A stretch of 64,000 bases of DNA from Isoetes taiwanensis (lineage: Eukaryota; Streptophyta; Lycopodiopsida; Isoetales; Isoetaceae), in contig JAJEKV010000001.1 in the NCBI GenBank assembly GCA_021234155.1, positions 37,434,826 through 37,498,825 of the forward strand, read 5' to 3'. A program made the translations under genes and the position numbers. This document shows, in pieces, positions 53,211 through 64,000 of the stretch; positions within the stretch are counted from its first letter, which is position 1, and each line of letters begins with the position of its first letter. The notes below the pieces were generated by a model, which was not told the origin of the DNA, did not search any database, and was given only the letters and a program-made list of their open reading frames with translations.

Positions 53211-56200
53211 TTATTCCCCATTTTTGTGGAGAGCAATCGCTCTCCACCTTCCCGCAGCATCAACAAGTGAACATGCTTGTAATTCTGGTAGAATGTGTAA
53301 ATCTCTTTTCGTCGCTTACCCTGGGCTGCAGCTTTAGGATCAGAATATGCCGAAGAAGCATTAATGAGAAATCCTGTTTCAGCCATTTTCTCAAACAAAG
53401 CAATAAGTAGAGATGGTAAATGATTTGCTTTCAAGAATAGCGCAGTATCCATCTTTGTCTTCCTGCAAGATAAGTTTGGATTAATATTGATCAACGTGTC
53501 CTTAGCACTAGCATGTGGAGTGATGATAATTTCCAGCAACTTAGCAAATTTTGCTGCCTCATAAACAATTGGGTCTGGACTGAACTGTGCTGTTTTCACA
53601 AAAACTTGTAAATTATGAAGTATGGTTTTTGTATCAGACCAATCTTGACCAGGAATTATAACCCAATTGGATTTACTTTCAGTCAAGGGAAGCCTGCGTC
53701 GGAACCTAGGATCAAAGTTAGCACTATTTTGAAAAGTTGCTAGTGCATTCTGAAAGTAAGTGCATGTGTCAGGATCAGCTAAGAAGTTTCTTCTCCACTC
53801 ACCAGAAGTAGCAGGTTTGTATAATGGTAAACACAAGAAAGTTTCAAGACATGTAATGACAGATGTTGATGATGATCCTTGCAGGCCAGCAACCTTAGCT
53901 CTAAGTCTGATATTTTCAGATTTTACCTCATCGAGGGTTTTCACAAGCTTTTGGGACTTCTCCCGGAAATTAGCTTTTTGCTTCTCAAATTGTTGAATAA
54001 TACTATTTGCACGATCGGCTTGCTGCTGGATATCAGTACATTTAAAAGCAAAAAGCTCAGCATCTTCTTTCTTAGTTTGAAGTTCAACTTCTAAACCCGT
54101 AATCTTGGTAAGAAGAACAACATTTTGCTGCTGTAAATCAGCAACTGCGGTGTCCTTTTCAAACTGTTATTTCTTCAATAAACTTTTGTTGGATGTTGAA
54201 AAACTGAACGGTCCTTGGATCTAGTGATTCATGAAGCACTTGAGGCACGGGTTGGACATGCAAAACCTCCTGAATCGGTGCTTCTTGTGGCTGAATCATC
54301 TCTCGTTTGGTGCATCCACTGTTCACATAAAAGATAGTCAAAAAATAAGTTTGTAAGTGAATTTTACATAATTGAGCACATGGGCTGATTTCAAATCGAT
54401 TTCTCAAAGCATAAACAAGTTGTGAATGAACAATCATGGCCCAAGGAATTTCTAAAACCGTGCATGGCTTGAAAAATATAAGCAAACCATCTTTTAGAGG
54501 AATATGAAGTTAAGGATGTTAATTTTGCATTCAAATGTGCTAGTAAACTCTTATATGGTGGCAACAAGATCCTTGATATTGTATCCTTGATCTTCTTGCT
54601 TGATTCCATACTTTTTCCAAGCGACATTTTGTTGAACTAAAATAACGGGGAGCATTGGGTAACTTTAAAGCCTTTTCCACCAATGATGGTGTCAAATGGA
54701 TGGAACCAGTTGATTGAGTGAATCCATAATATGTGCTATGGTCATAGGAAGTAAGGAATTCTGAAATTAAGCTCTCTCGATGGTATAGGCATAAAAATAC
54801 ACAAAGGATAATAATTTTGCTTTCTCTAATAGTGTAATAGCATGATGATCCAATTTGGGTAATGTGGAATTGATAGAAGGTGATCTTTTGCGAAAACGTT
54901 TGGGAATAATTGAATTAAGAAACCTATGCCTCCAAGATCTCTCTTGGAGTTGATATCGTGTTCTACTTTGCTCTTTAGCAAGCTTGTTATAAAATAATCT
55001 TCCTCGTTTCATAATCGATCACCTTGTACTATGCAAAACAGAATTTTATGTGGTGGCCAAAATTCCAAATGATATAAAGCATTCATAAATTGGATTTCAG
55101 GAATCAAATTACCACCATTGTTCCATGATTTCTTAGCATCTATGGATAAACAAGGAGTGAATAGTAGCTTAAGAATTCCATTTTGATTTTGAACTTGTTT
55201 GCTTCCTTCTTAGATAAGGATGATTAGTAGTATAATCACACTCCCATAGAGGAAATACAAAGGATAAGTTAAGCCGATTCCTTTTATTTCGCCGCAACTT
55301 TCCTTCTTATATGAGGTTTGTCCATAGTGCAGAACCATATGAGCCTCTTCAAGAGGTTTTTCAACTGGTCGTGGATTCCTCATTATCGTTTGAGTCGTCA
55401 GAGCCATTTACCAATGTAGGGAATAAATTCCCTTCTAAATCCATTAACCTAATAGATCCATTCGCATTTATCTTATGCATTATAAATGGACCTAGCCATC
55501 TAATTTTAAGTTTTCCAGGATGCTTTAGATATCTGGAATCATAAAGTAGAACTTTTTTACCCTCTTCAAAAATTTTCAGCTTTTGTCTTCGATCTATCCA
55601 AGCTTTCCTCCGATGTTTTGCAACTTGTTGAGACCAAACTGATCTTTGTCGGTTCTCATCCAAGGCTTCCAGCTTATATAATCTATTTTGTAAAGATTCT
55701 ACATCACCTAATCTATGATGAATAGCAACCCGTAACGAAGGTGTTACAAATTCGAAAGGCATCACTGCCTCTATACCGTATGCAAGCTGGAAGGGCGTAT
55801 GGCCTGTAACAGATTTAAAGCTAGTGCGATAAGCCCATAACACTGCTGGAAGCTTAGCTTCCCAATCTGTTCTGGATGAATCACAAATTTTCTTTAAGAT
55901 TGTAGTAAGAACTTTATTGGTGGATTCTGCTTGGCCGTTTGCACGGGGGTAGTATGGAGTAGACTTCCTATGCATAATTAGGAAGTCCCTAGTAAGTATT
56001 TCCACCGTCTCATTAATAAAATGTCCACCACGGTCCGATACCAATTCAATCGGACAGCCAAATCTAGTAATGATTTGCTGATATAATACCTTAGCTACGC
56101 TTCGAGCTGTGTTATCTTTCAACGCTCGAGCCTCAGCCCACTTTGTATGATAGTCTGTTAGAACAAGTATGTATTGTGCCCGTGTTCGAGCTGCAGGTGG

Positions 56201-56722
56201 GGAAATTGGACCTACAAAATCCATTCCCCATTTTTCAAATGGTCCAAGCGGCATAATTGGATTGAGCGGCATGTAACCACGTTCAGATGGCTTACCAATT
56301 CTTTGGCAAACATCGCAGGTCTTGACAAAGAGATAAACATCTTTAAATAGTGTGGGCCACCAAAAACCAGATTGTAAAACCTTTCTCGCTGTTAGATCAG
56401 CAGAGAAGTGGCCACCTCCTATTCCCTCATGAGCTTCACGTACAATATCATGAGTTTCGTGTGGTAAAACACACCTGCGTAACACATAATCCTTGCCCTT
56501 TTTATATAAGTTTCCATAAATTAATGTATAAGGCTGAACTTTGCGTAAGAAATCACGTCTTTGGACAACATCCATTTCTGGAGAAAATTTTCCACTTGTG
56601 AGATATTCAGCAAATCCTGCATACCAGGGAGGTATTGCATTAACTTGGAATAGTTTCACATCTGGTAAGTCATCATGTATTCCAGTTGGTTCTTCACCAT
56701 TTGGCAATCTGGACAAATGGTC
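53075..56722 (-). pseudogene. Ty3-T integrase plus ORF3 (unit 2), full extent
   Basis: Shows the true limits of the fused gene: from the inversion point (DHLSRLPNGEEPTGIHDD, 56,722) through integrase, open in one frame 55,361-56,716 with HHCC and DDE motifs, then ORF3 to FKRRR-stop inside the LTR at 53,075. About 1,215 codons. ORF3 is shifted in several places (54,160-55,400) that are intact in the first copy, while the last 290 codons (53,075-53,944) are intact here and broken in the first. Together the two copies argue that one continuous frame exists. Confidence 0.8.
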
Positions 56723-57798
56723 GGGTATGTGTGGATTTTAGAAGACTTAACGCAGTGACCGAAAAAGATCACTTTCCCTTACCATTCACGGACCAAGTTC
56801 TAGAAAATGTCGCTGGGAATGAATGTTTTTCATTCTTAGATGGGTTTAGTGGATACAATCAAGTGCGTATTCACCCAGAAGATCAGCTCAAAACGACGTT
56901 TATCACCCAGTTTGGTACTTATGCATATTGTGTGATGCCCTTTGGGCTTAGCAATGCACCCTCTATTTTTCAACGTGTAATGTTACAAATATTTAAGGGT
57001 TTTATTGGGAATTTCATGGAAATATTCCTTGATGATTTCACAGTGTACAGTGATTGGGGTGACCATTTAGTTAAGCTCCGAAAATGTTTTGAAAGATGCC
57101 GACAGTACGGAGTGTCTCTGAATCCTGATAAGTGTGTGTTCCTTGTTGGACACGGTATTTTACTTGGTCACATAGTATGCAAGGAAGGACTCCTTACTGA
57201 CCCAGACAAGATAAAAGTTATTTTGGAGATGCCACCACCAAGTAATATTACCCAACTTAAGCGATTCTTGGGTAAGATCAATTATTACAGAAAGTTTGGA
57301 GCAAATATTGCACAAATTGCATCTCCATTGAATAAACTTACAGGTGTAAAAGCAGAATTTAAATGGACATCGAATGTCAAGGCGCTTTTCAAAAAGCTGA
57401 AAAGGATTCTAGCGGAAGCACCTATCTTAGTTACGCTTTGTATGGGATAAGGAATTCCCGTCCATACGGACGCATCTAAAAAAAATGGTTGTTGGTCTTT
57501 GTGCTACTTAAACAACAAGGCGGTTCTAGAGACCAACCTATTCACTATGCTAGCAAGCAACTTAATCAAGCGAAAGGAATTATTCCACAAATGTAAAGGG
57601 AAGCACTTGCAATGGTTTATCTTTGTGCAAAAGTTTAAATCACTACTTGCTTGGAAATATGTTCATCTTTTATGTTGACCATCGGGCATTATTATATTTG
57701 ATCAACAAACCATGTGCAACTGGACGGATAACACGATGGCTACTTATATTGCAAGAGTTTAACTTTAAAATTGTTCTTAAGCCAAGCGGGACCAAAAA
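56722..57798 (+). pseudogene. pol: Ty3-T reverse transcriptase-RNase H, inverted (unit 2)
   Basis: RT is open from 56,722 to 57,450: RVCVDFRRLNAVTEKDHFPL, FLDGFSGYNQVRIHPEDQLK, IFLDDFTVYSDW. This copy keeps the RT start that is shifted at 23,404-23,610. RNase H (57,450-57,798) is broken by CTG-to-CTTTG changes (GTCTTTGTGC at 57,491). It abuts the LTR at 57,799. Confidence 0.9.
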
Positions 57799-58717
57799 TG
57801 TTAACAAACTCTCACTTTGATAACATATAGATTCTCATCTAAGAAATAAGCTTGAAACTTCAATTAAACAATCAAGTAGAATGAGAACTCACCCAAGCAC
57901 TCTCCATATATAGGCATTCCAATTCAATTGAGGAAGTGTCTTACATTTGTTAATGGGATCTCCATAGAGGTTTTCGGGTATGATAAACGTGATTAGAATG
58001 GATTTAAGTGAAATGCATATGCTCATAGGATCGAAAGCGATGGAATTTTCACACGGGAAAGCCTGTGGCGATCATGATAAGAGCTTTGAACCAAAAGCAC
58101 GGAACAGAAACCTTGAGCAAATCGATGCTCTCTAATCCAAAACGACCCATTTAAGGTCTAGAAAACCGTTGCACTTAGGTGCGGCAAGAAGCTACGGTCA
58201 AAACCGTTGAAGCGGCTTGACCCACAACAATTCTCTTACGTTCTTGCTTAGTTAGGTTTTCTTACATGAAAATGCTTAAAACATTAATTACTTTAGCCAT
58301 TATTATTATTATGCATGAAGGAGACAAGTTCCCGAATGGACAATATTACGGCAATAACAACTTCTATTCAAATCTCCCTCCTTACAACAACGTGCTTGCT
58401 CCTTATATAGTTTCAACAATACATCTCAACCTTCCATAGTTTGCCACATGGCACAAGCACATTAATCAACTTCAACAAACTTCAACCTTTATAACTTCCT
58501 AATATAACATATAAAAGTCTACGTCTATTTGAACTACAACATAACATTTGAAATAACACAACGTTTCCATAATTCAGAAAGTTAACGGCGACGTTTGAAG
58601 TGCCGATCTTCATCACGTTCCTCGTCTTCATCCAGATCGCACATGGCTTCTAACACCGCATCCTCAGCTTCCTGGCTTGCTCGTGTTTCCGCATTATCTT
58701 CTTTGTTTCCATTATCA
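57799..58717 (-). repeat. Ty3-T 5' LTR (unit 2)
   Basis: 919 bp copy of 24,472-25,393, followed by AACAT and resumed LINE-A2 coding. Confidence 0.9.
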
Positions 58718-61705
58718 AACATTGAGAATGAGGAAATTTTGAAAGTACCAATGGAAAAATAAATTTTGGAAACTTTCAAAACAATGGCCAAGGGTAAGAG
58801 CCCTGGCCCAGATGGTTTGCAACCAAAATTCTATGTGGAATTCTGGAAAACTATGAAGGAGGATCTAACCACCTTTTTTCAAGGTGCATGGAAGGCAAAC
58901 ACATTGATCCCAGCAATCAATGCTGGCCATCTAGTATTTATTCTAAAGGATGATAATGCTAAGCAGCTGGGGAGACTCGCGCTCCATCACCCTTACTAAT
59001 ACTAACTACAAAGTGCTAGCCAAATCCTTGCCAATAGGATTCAATGTGTCCTTATGAAGATTATCAGCCCATGTCAATCAGCATTCCTTCCCCATAGAAA
59101 TATTTTGGACAATTATATAGGAGCTGCTAAGGGATTGCATTGGAACAAACTGACAGTTCAGAGACGCCCCTGACAGATCAGAGACGCCTGCTCCTAAAGC
59201 TAGATTTTTAGCGTGCATATGACACAATCAATTGGGATTCCTTAAAAATGCCATGAATCACCTAGGTTTCTCTGCTTTGGTTTGTAATAAGGAGATGAGC
59301 ATGAACGTCACTGCCTCCTCTGCTCTTTTTATAAGTACAAGGGAAAAAAAGAAGGGAAAAGCAGAATATCTACAATGAGATCAAAACTATCCGGAAAGAT
59401 TTGCTCTTGGATAGGACAATAGCTTGTTACAAAGTAAAGAAAGTAGATTGGCAATTCAGGTCAAAGGTATTGAAGAAGAGGAAGCCAAATCTCTGGTTGT
59501 AAGAAGTAGATGCACATACATTAATAACATGGATAAAGGAAGCCAAAAAAGAAATTGGAAGTTTCTTTCGTGAAGAGTACTCAAAAATGTTTCTTTGAAC
59601 ACCGGGTTGATCAAGACAAACTAAAACCTTTTTGAGAAGATCCTAAGAGCATAGAAAAACATTGAGGATGAGGAAATTCTGAAAGTACCAATGGAAAAGA
59701 AATTTTGGAAACTTTCAAAACAATGGCCAAGGGTAAGAGCCCTGGCCCAGATGGTTTGCAACCAGAATTCTATGTGGAATTCTTGGAAACTATGAAGGAG
59801 GATCTAACCACCTTTTTTCAAGGTGCATGGAAGGCAAACACATTGATCCCAGCAATCAATGCTGGCCATATAGCATTAATTCTAAAGGTTGATAATCTTT
59901 GAGCATTTGGGGGAGGCCCTGGCGCCCCATCACCCTTACTAATACTAGCTACAAAGTGCTAGCCAAATCCTTACCAAAAGGATTCAATGTGTCCTTATGA
60001 AGATTATCAGCCCATGTCAATCAGCATTCCTTCCCCATAGAAATATTTTGGACAATTATATAGGAGTTGCTGTTGAGGGATTGCATTGGAAAAAACTGAG
60101 AGATCAGAGACGCCTGCTCCTAAAGCTAGATTTTCAGCGTGCATATGACACAATCAATTGGGATTTCCTTAAAAATGCCATGAATCATCTGGGTTTCTCT
60201 GATTTGGTTTGTAATAAGGTGATGAGCATGAACATCACTGCCTCCTTTGCCCTTCTTATAAATGGTACTCCCACAAGCTTTGTTTGAATGTAGAAGAGGT
60301 GTAAAGGCAGGGGCTGCCCCCGGCACCCTATCTATTTCTTATTGTAGCAGACATGGTAACTAGAATGGCCCCAACTTTGCATGAAAGGAAGAAGATCAGT
60401 TGTTTAAAACTGCCAAAGGAGAATGGATCTTTTGTTCTTATGCAATATGCTGACGATACTTTTGCTTTTCTTAAAGCTGGTGATGATAGCTTGAAAATCT
60501 TTCTGGAAGTCCTCTAGTTTGTTGGGGAAGCTTCAGGGGTGCAACTCAACAAGGCAAAAAGTGCTATCATGTGAGATCTGAGACAAATGAACACTGGAAG
60601 GCATCAAAGTCATTGGCCAAAAGGAAGCCACAAAGATTGCAGGAATCCCAATTGCCCTAAATATGTCTATCAAAGTATTATGGGACGGATAGTTACTAGG
60701 ACTAAAAAGGAAAGTGATATTATACCCCTCTTCCCTTTCCATTTGGAAGAGTGGAAATTGCAAAAATTGATCATTGCAAGTACACACATTTTTCTTCTCC
60801 TCGGCTTTGGTAGCGGATAAAACATCTTACAGGGAATATCAAGCGGGTCATCGGGGAAATTCATATGGCAAGGTGCTCATAAAGTGGCATGGAGTGATCT
60901 TATCAAGCCAAAAAGCGGCCGTGAGGGGGGGGGGGGGGATCTTGGTTGCAAAGACTTCGTTTACCCAAGCTCGGGCTCTCGGCTGCAAAAAATGATTTGG
61001 AGAGCCATTTACTTAAACAATCCTTCCCTGCTCTCGAAAATTATCAAGGATTGGGTAGAAGAGTCACATCAATTGGCGACCATTGCCTTAGGCATCAAGC
61101 GCACTGATTCAGCCTTTTTCAATTCTCTCCCTTTTTGGTACCCCAAATATATTCAAAAGAATGATGGAAGCATGGAATGAGGCTGGCCTCTGCTATAGAC
61201 CCCCGAAATAGATGCGGGTTTATTTTGGCATCCCAAGTTTTACCTTGAAAACGTTGGTTGTTTGGCTTTTAAACATCAGAGAAATATATGCAATATCTGG
61301 TGGCATTAGGAAAATAGAGGATTTGAGGATTGAAAGCAGGATGGCTAAACTTGAAAGAATTTCAGCCAAGGTCAAAGGATCACTTTTAGATAAATAGATC
61401 TTTGCAAATATCATGAACATAGTGGGTCATCACCAAGAATTGGCACAAGCATCTAATACTTGGACTCTAAATCAAAAGGGAAAATATAGAGTCAGAGATA
61501 TTTACAAAGGGCTACTGAAGACTAAACCATCTCGAGCAAATTCTTTATGGTACGTGTGAGGAAGGAAACTTAGCTGCTACTTGTTGTAAAGGGATGGATG
61601 GCAAATAAAATAAAGGTTTTTAGATGGCTGGTGCTGCATCAAAGTCTTCACACAAATTCCATTAGATGCAAATATGATAGTACAGTTAGCAATAAATGCC
61701 CCCTA
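58718..61705 (+). pseudogene. LINE-A2 segment 3 (unit 2)
   Basis: Copy of 25,394-28,341: KGKSPGPDGLQPKFYVEFW at 58,790 and again at 59,729 (internal duplication), KLDFQRAYDTINWDFLKNAM at about 60,130, QYADDTFAFLK at about 60,440. It has a 20-bp tandem duplication (59,151-59,190) that the first unit lacks, and many CTG-to-CTTTG changes. The C-terminal zf-RVT start (KCPLCDVRQ) is cut by the LTR at about 61,706. Confidence 0.8.
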
Positions 61706-63252
61706 TGTGACGTTCGGCAACGATTATCACGGTCCCGAGCATTATCTTGTATTGCATAAATCGTCATTACCGCCATCCCGATTGGCGTGTATGCGCCCGG
61801 CGTGTAACTAGGTAAATTCGCACCCTAGGGGGCAACTTGCAAGTGTGTGCACATTTATTTATGTGTACACTTTAGCCCACTTAATTAATATAGGCAAGTG
61901 GGCCACACCCATTTATCCCACATGCTCGAGGGTTAATAGAAACCCTAGCCCTAACTTATAGTCTATATAAGGCATCTGAAACCCTAACTTTCCATTTTCG
62001 TCCACAGCCTTCTAGAACTCCGTTTTGCTTGCTCCAAGAGCCAATCTCGACTCTAGAAGTCTGTCTGAGCAGCCTAGCTCATCAGCTTCCCTTTCTAGCT
62101 TCATCTTCAAGCAGATCTGCAGCATGGACGCATTCAGAGCAGGAGGAGCAAGCCAGGGATTAGGTATTTTGCCAATTCAATAGTCTAATCCGCCTTCCTA
62201 GGAATAGAGTAAGTAGGGTTAGCCTATTGAATTGCCCATAGCAGCCATCTAGACCTCTAGATCTCAAGCCATAACTAAAGAACCTAACTCTGTGATTTAG
62301 AGTAAATCTTATTCTTTAGTTCTTCTATGATATGTATGCGATGATGATCTCTGTGGAATCATTGTATTGGGAAGGGGGATAGAGGCCTTAAAAGCCTAGT
62401 AGTTGATGCTCCTAGCTAGCCCTCTTTAATGCACTATTAAATTCGGCCTGTGTACAAGAGCCACACCTGGTTGTGGGTGGAGGGGCCAGACTGGCTAACA
62501 AGGAGGTTCATGTCCTGACTCATGATCACGTCCCTCTGGTAGTAAAGCCTATCGGGGACTACAGTGCACTAGACCTAATGCTCTGCCACTGCGTGCGGGC
62601 TTTGCATGGGTTCGACACTCTTGGGGTGGTGGACACCTTCCATGGAGTTGTCAGAATGCAGGCGGTGGCCCTCTAGTCACCTTGAGTCGGCATGCCAACC
62701 TCACGGTGGGAGCAATCTCTACCTGCCCCCGTCGGGCGGGAGATGCAACCCGGGAGTAGCCCCTTTGGCTACGCATGATCCGTGAGCTCTGATCAAGTCG
62801 AGACCTTTCAACCTACTCGCAAAGTGTGCAGGGAGGGGCGGATGGAGTGGACTACCCTATGTTCTTATGCCGGCTAAATCCATTTACCATAAATTGCATG
62901 CGCAATGACTTCTAGAGGCCCAAGTCGTCGGTCATCCCCATGAGTCCGAGCCTTGGGTAGGATCTCCATATGTGATGTCTTGATCTTTGTCTATATGCAG
63001 ATATGTTGTGAGCCATCCGCCGTGATGGTCATGTGATGATGATATATTTGTACTTACATGTATGTTTACGCTTCCACGACTAGGTAGGCCACGAGGGAGG
63101 CAGGGGTAAAATGACCCCTTCATTCTTCCCACTTTGGAACTTCGTCGAGGGTTGGTGATCGTGGAGGGCCTTGTATCGGACGCGAGCTGGTATGGGGGAT
63201 GAACTCTGTTTGTATCACGGTGAGTGCAGTATATGAGTAGGGGGCGTCCGCG
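61706..63252 (+). repeat. Ty3-C 5' LTR (unit 2)
   Basis: Copy of 28,342-29,857 with TATATAAG at 61,964-61,971 between teloboxes. The ends are blurred by damage (…GGCGTCCGCGG at the 3' side). Primer site TGGTATCGAGC follows at 63,254. Confidence 0.75.
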
Positions 63253-63253
63253 G

Positions 63254-63264
63254 TGGTATCGAGC
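63254..63264 (+). promoter_or_regulatory. tRNA-Met primer-binding site (unit 2)
   Basis: TGGTATCGAGC, the 29,859 site minus one A inside CAG. Confidence 0.8.
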
Positions 63265-63432
63265 AATGTTCTTGGAGACCAAGAGCAAAGCAGCGGCCAT
63301 GCTCGATAGTACTAACCTAGTAGAATTCTCAAACCTCGAAAAAAGTGGGAAAAAATTTTCTCATTTTTTTGTAGTTTATGCTAAGCTAGTGCTTGGTTAG
63401 AAATTGAACTAAAATCTCACTAAGTGTGGAAA

Positions 63433-63501
63433 TTACTCATGGTATGTGCCAGAGCATCGACCTAAAATTTAGGTCAAGCCCCAGACGCACACCATGAGTA
63501 A
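63433..63501. repeat. Nested palindrome 1 (unit 2)
   Basis: TTACTCATGGT … ACCATGAGTAA with inner GACCTAAAATTTAGGTC, as at 30,036-30,105. Confidence 0.9.
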
Positions 63502-63644
63502 CTGGCCATAATCACCTTGAAACTTGATGAATTTTAACAAGATAATATGCTAGATCGAGTTTTAAGGTAAGAATTAGTTAGATTTGTATATCACACCCCT
63601 AGGAATATGTCTAGAAGTTATATAATTTTAGTCAAAAATGCAAA

Positions 63645-63714
63645 ATTACTCACAGTATGCGCCAGAGCCTTGATCTAAATATTAGGTCAGCCCTCTAGCG
63701 ACACCATGAGTAAT
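63645..63714. repeat. Nested palindrome 2 (unit 2)
   Basis: Copy of 30,249-30,318 with identical inner core GATCTAAATATTAGGTC. TATAAATA follows at 63,815-63,822. Confidence 0.85.
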
Positions 63715-63924
63715 TCTACTTAGAAAACTCTAAAGAAAGTACATGTTTTAAGTTAATAGGTGCCTTGACACATGAAAATGAGCAACTTAGAATTTGACCT
63801 AAAATTTGTCAAACTATAAATAGACTAAAACCCCTCTCATTTGTAGACTTCCTGTCTAGAAGTTAGCTCCCCCATTTCGAGGCGATTTTTGGGCGCCAGA
63901 GCTCCGATTGACGTGAAGTAAAGC

Positions 63925-64000
63925 ATGGCGCGCACCAAACAAACTGCTCGGAAGTATCGACCAGGCGAACAGCCCAGCGCCCAAGATAAGAGGCGCATAC
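63925..64000 (+). CDS. Leader ORF-H start with histone H3 tail sequence (cut by window end)
   Basis: ATG 63,925 in context AGCATGGCG opens 25 codons to the window edge, beginning MARTKQTARKYRPG. Residues 1-9 after Met (ARTKQTARK) are identical to the histone H3 N-terminus, including the positions of H3 Lys4 and Lys9; the next residue is Tyr instead of Ser10, and H3 similarity ends there. Same locus as 30,524. It follows the primer site, the palindrome pair and the TATA box. Because CAGACC is misread as CGCACC elsewhere in the window, Arg2 could really be Gln. Confidence 0.7.
   Translation, partial: MARTKQTARKYRPGEQPSAQDKRRI

Larger units (their letters stand above)
52293..58717 (-). mobile_element. 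Ty3-T element (unit 2), internally inverted
   Basis: Copy of 18,981-25,393: LTRs 52,293-53,210 and 57,799-58,717, AACAT at 52,288-52,292 and 58,718-58,722. It has the same inverted RT-RNase H and the same absence of gag, protease and primer site. Confidence 0.85.
1..64000. repeat. 33.4-kb tandem repeat unit, about 1.9 copies in window
   Basis: Positions 1-30,600 align end to end with 33,375-64,000. The first bases of the window recur at about 33,375 and the last bases match about 30,600. The offset drifts only from about 33,374 to 33,400. Every element boundary is repeated: the Helitron end at 7,059 and 40,373, the Ty3-T LTR at 18,981 and 52,293, the Ty3-C LTR at 28,342 and 61,706. Differences are mostly 1-4 base changes at CAG/CTG. 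This is either a true tandem array of three or more units or an assembly loop; the sequence alone cannot decide. Confidence 0.95.

Noticed and set aside
63925-64000. A complete captured histone H3 or CENH3 gene
   Set aside because: Similarity stops after residue 10; the next codons (YRPGEQPSAQDKRR) and the homologous region after 30,560 are not H3.
1-64000. Bacterial or organellar origin, CRISPR, rRNA or tRNA genes
   Set aside because: All recognisable proteins are eukaryotic retrotransposon proteins; no regularly spaced repeats or structural RNA genes were seen.

Overview
The window is plant nuclear DNA made almost entirely of nested transposable elements. I see no intact host gene and no rRNA, tRNA or CRISPR locus. 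The indicators of a plant are Ty3-type LTR retrotransposons of two plant lineages with an initiator-tRNA-Met primer site, two L1-type LINEs with plant-style ORF1/ORF2, a Helitron with spliced exon fragments, TATA/telobox promoters, and a pattern of sequence damage at CAG/CTG that fits CHG methylation. The species cannot be named from this sequence.

Large-scale layout: positions 1-30,600 are repeated at about 33,375-64,000, so the whole window is about 1.9 turns of a 33.4-kb tandem unit. The unit junction (Ty3 reverse transcriptase fused to a LINE endonuclease) is seen twice, at about 3,338 and 36,712, so at least three units are touched: the end of one, one complete, and most of a third. One unit reads, left to right: LINE-A1 fragment (3.34-6.34 kb); LINE-A2 start, with ORF1 tail and endonuclease (6.34-7.06); a 10.9-kb Helitron inserted in the endonuclease (7.06-17.97), itself holding LINE-B (11.4-16.46); LINE-A2 continued (17.97-18.98); a Tat/Athila-like Ty3 element, here Ty3-T, with both LTRs and a 5-bp target duplication (18.98-25.39); LINE-A2 continued (25.39-28.34); then the 5' LTR, leader, gag, protease and part of RT of a chromovirus-like Ty3 element, here Ty3-C (28.34-36.71), which runs into the next LINE-A1.

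The main biology is in the Ty3-C leader. Between the tRNA-Met primer site and gag lie two extra open reading frames. Each is preceded by the same kind of cassette: two ~70-bp nested palindromes about 140 bp apart, then a TATAAATA box. The first leader protein starts, in the copy at 63,925, with the histone H3 tail sequence MARTKQTARK. The homologous start at 30,524 is scrambled by the CAG/CTG damage.

Ty3-T is also unusual. Its RT-RNase H block is inverted relative to integrase, gag and protease are missing, and the integrase frame continues into a long coiled-coil ORF whose last ~45 codons lie inside the LTR.

Caution on reading frames: the two unit copies differ mostly by small changes at CAG/CTG (CTG to CCG or CTTTG, CAG to CGT, CG or CAAAG), in alternating stretches. 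This looks like uncorrected long-read basecalling error at methylated CHG sites. Many frameshifts below are therefore probably technical, and I call such genes 'pseudogene' with that reservation.
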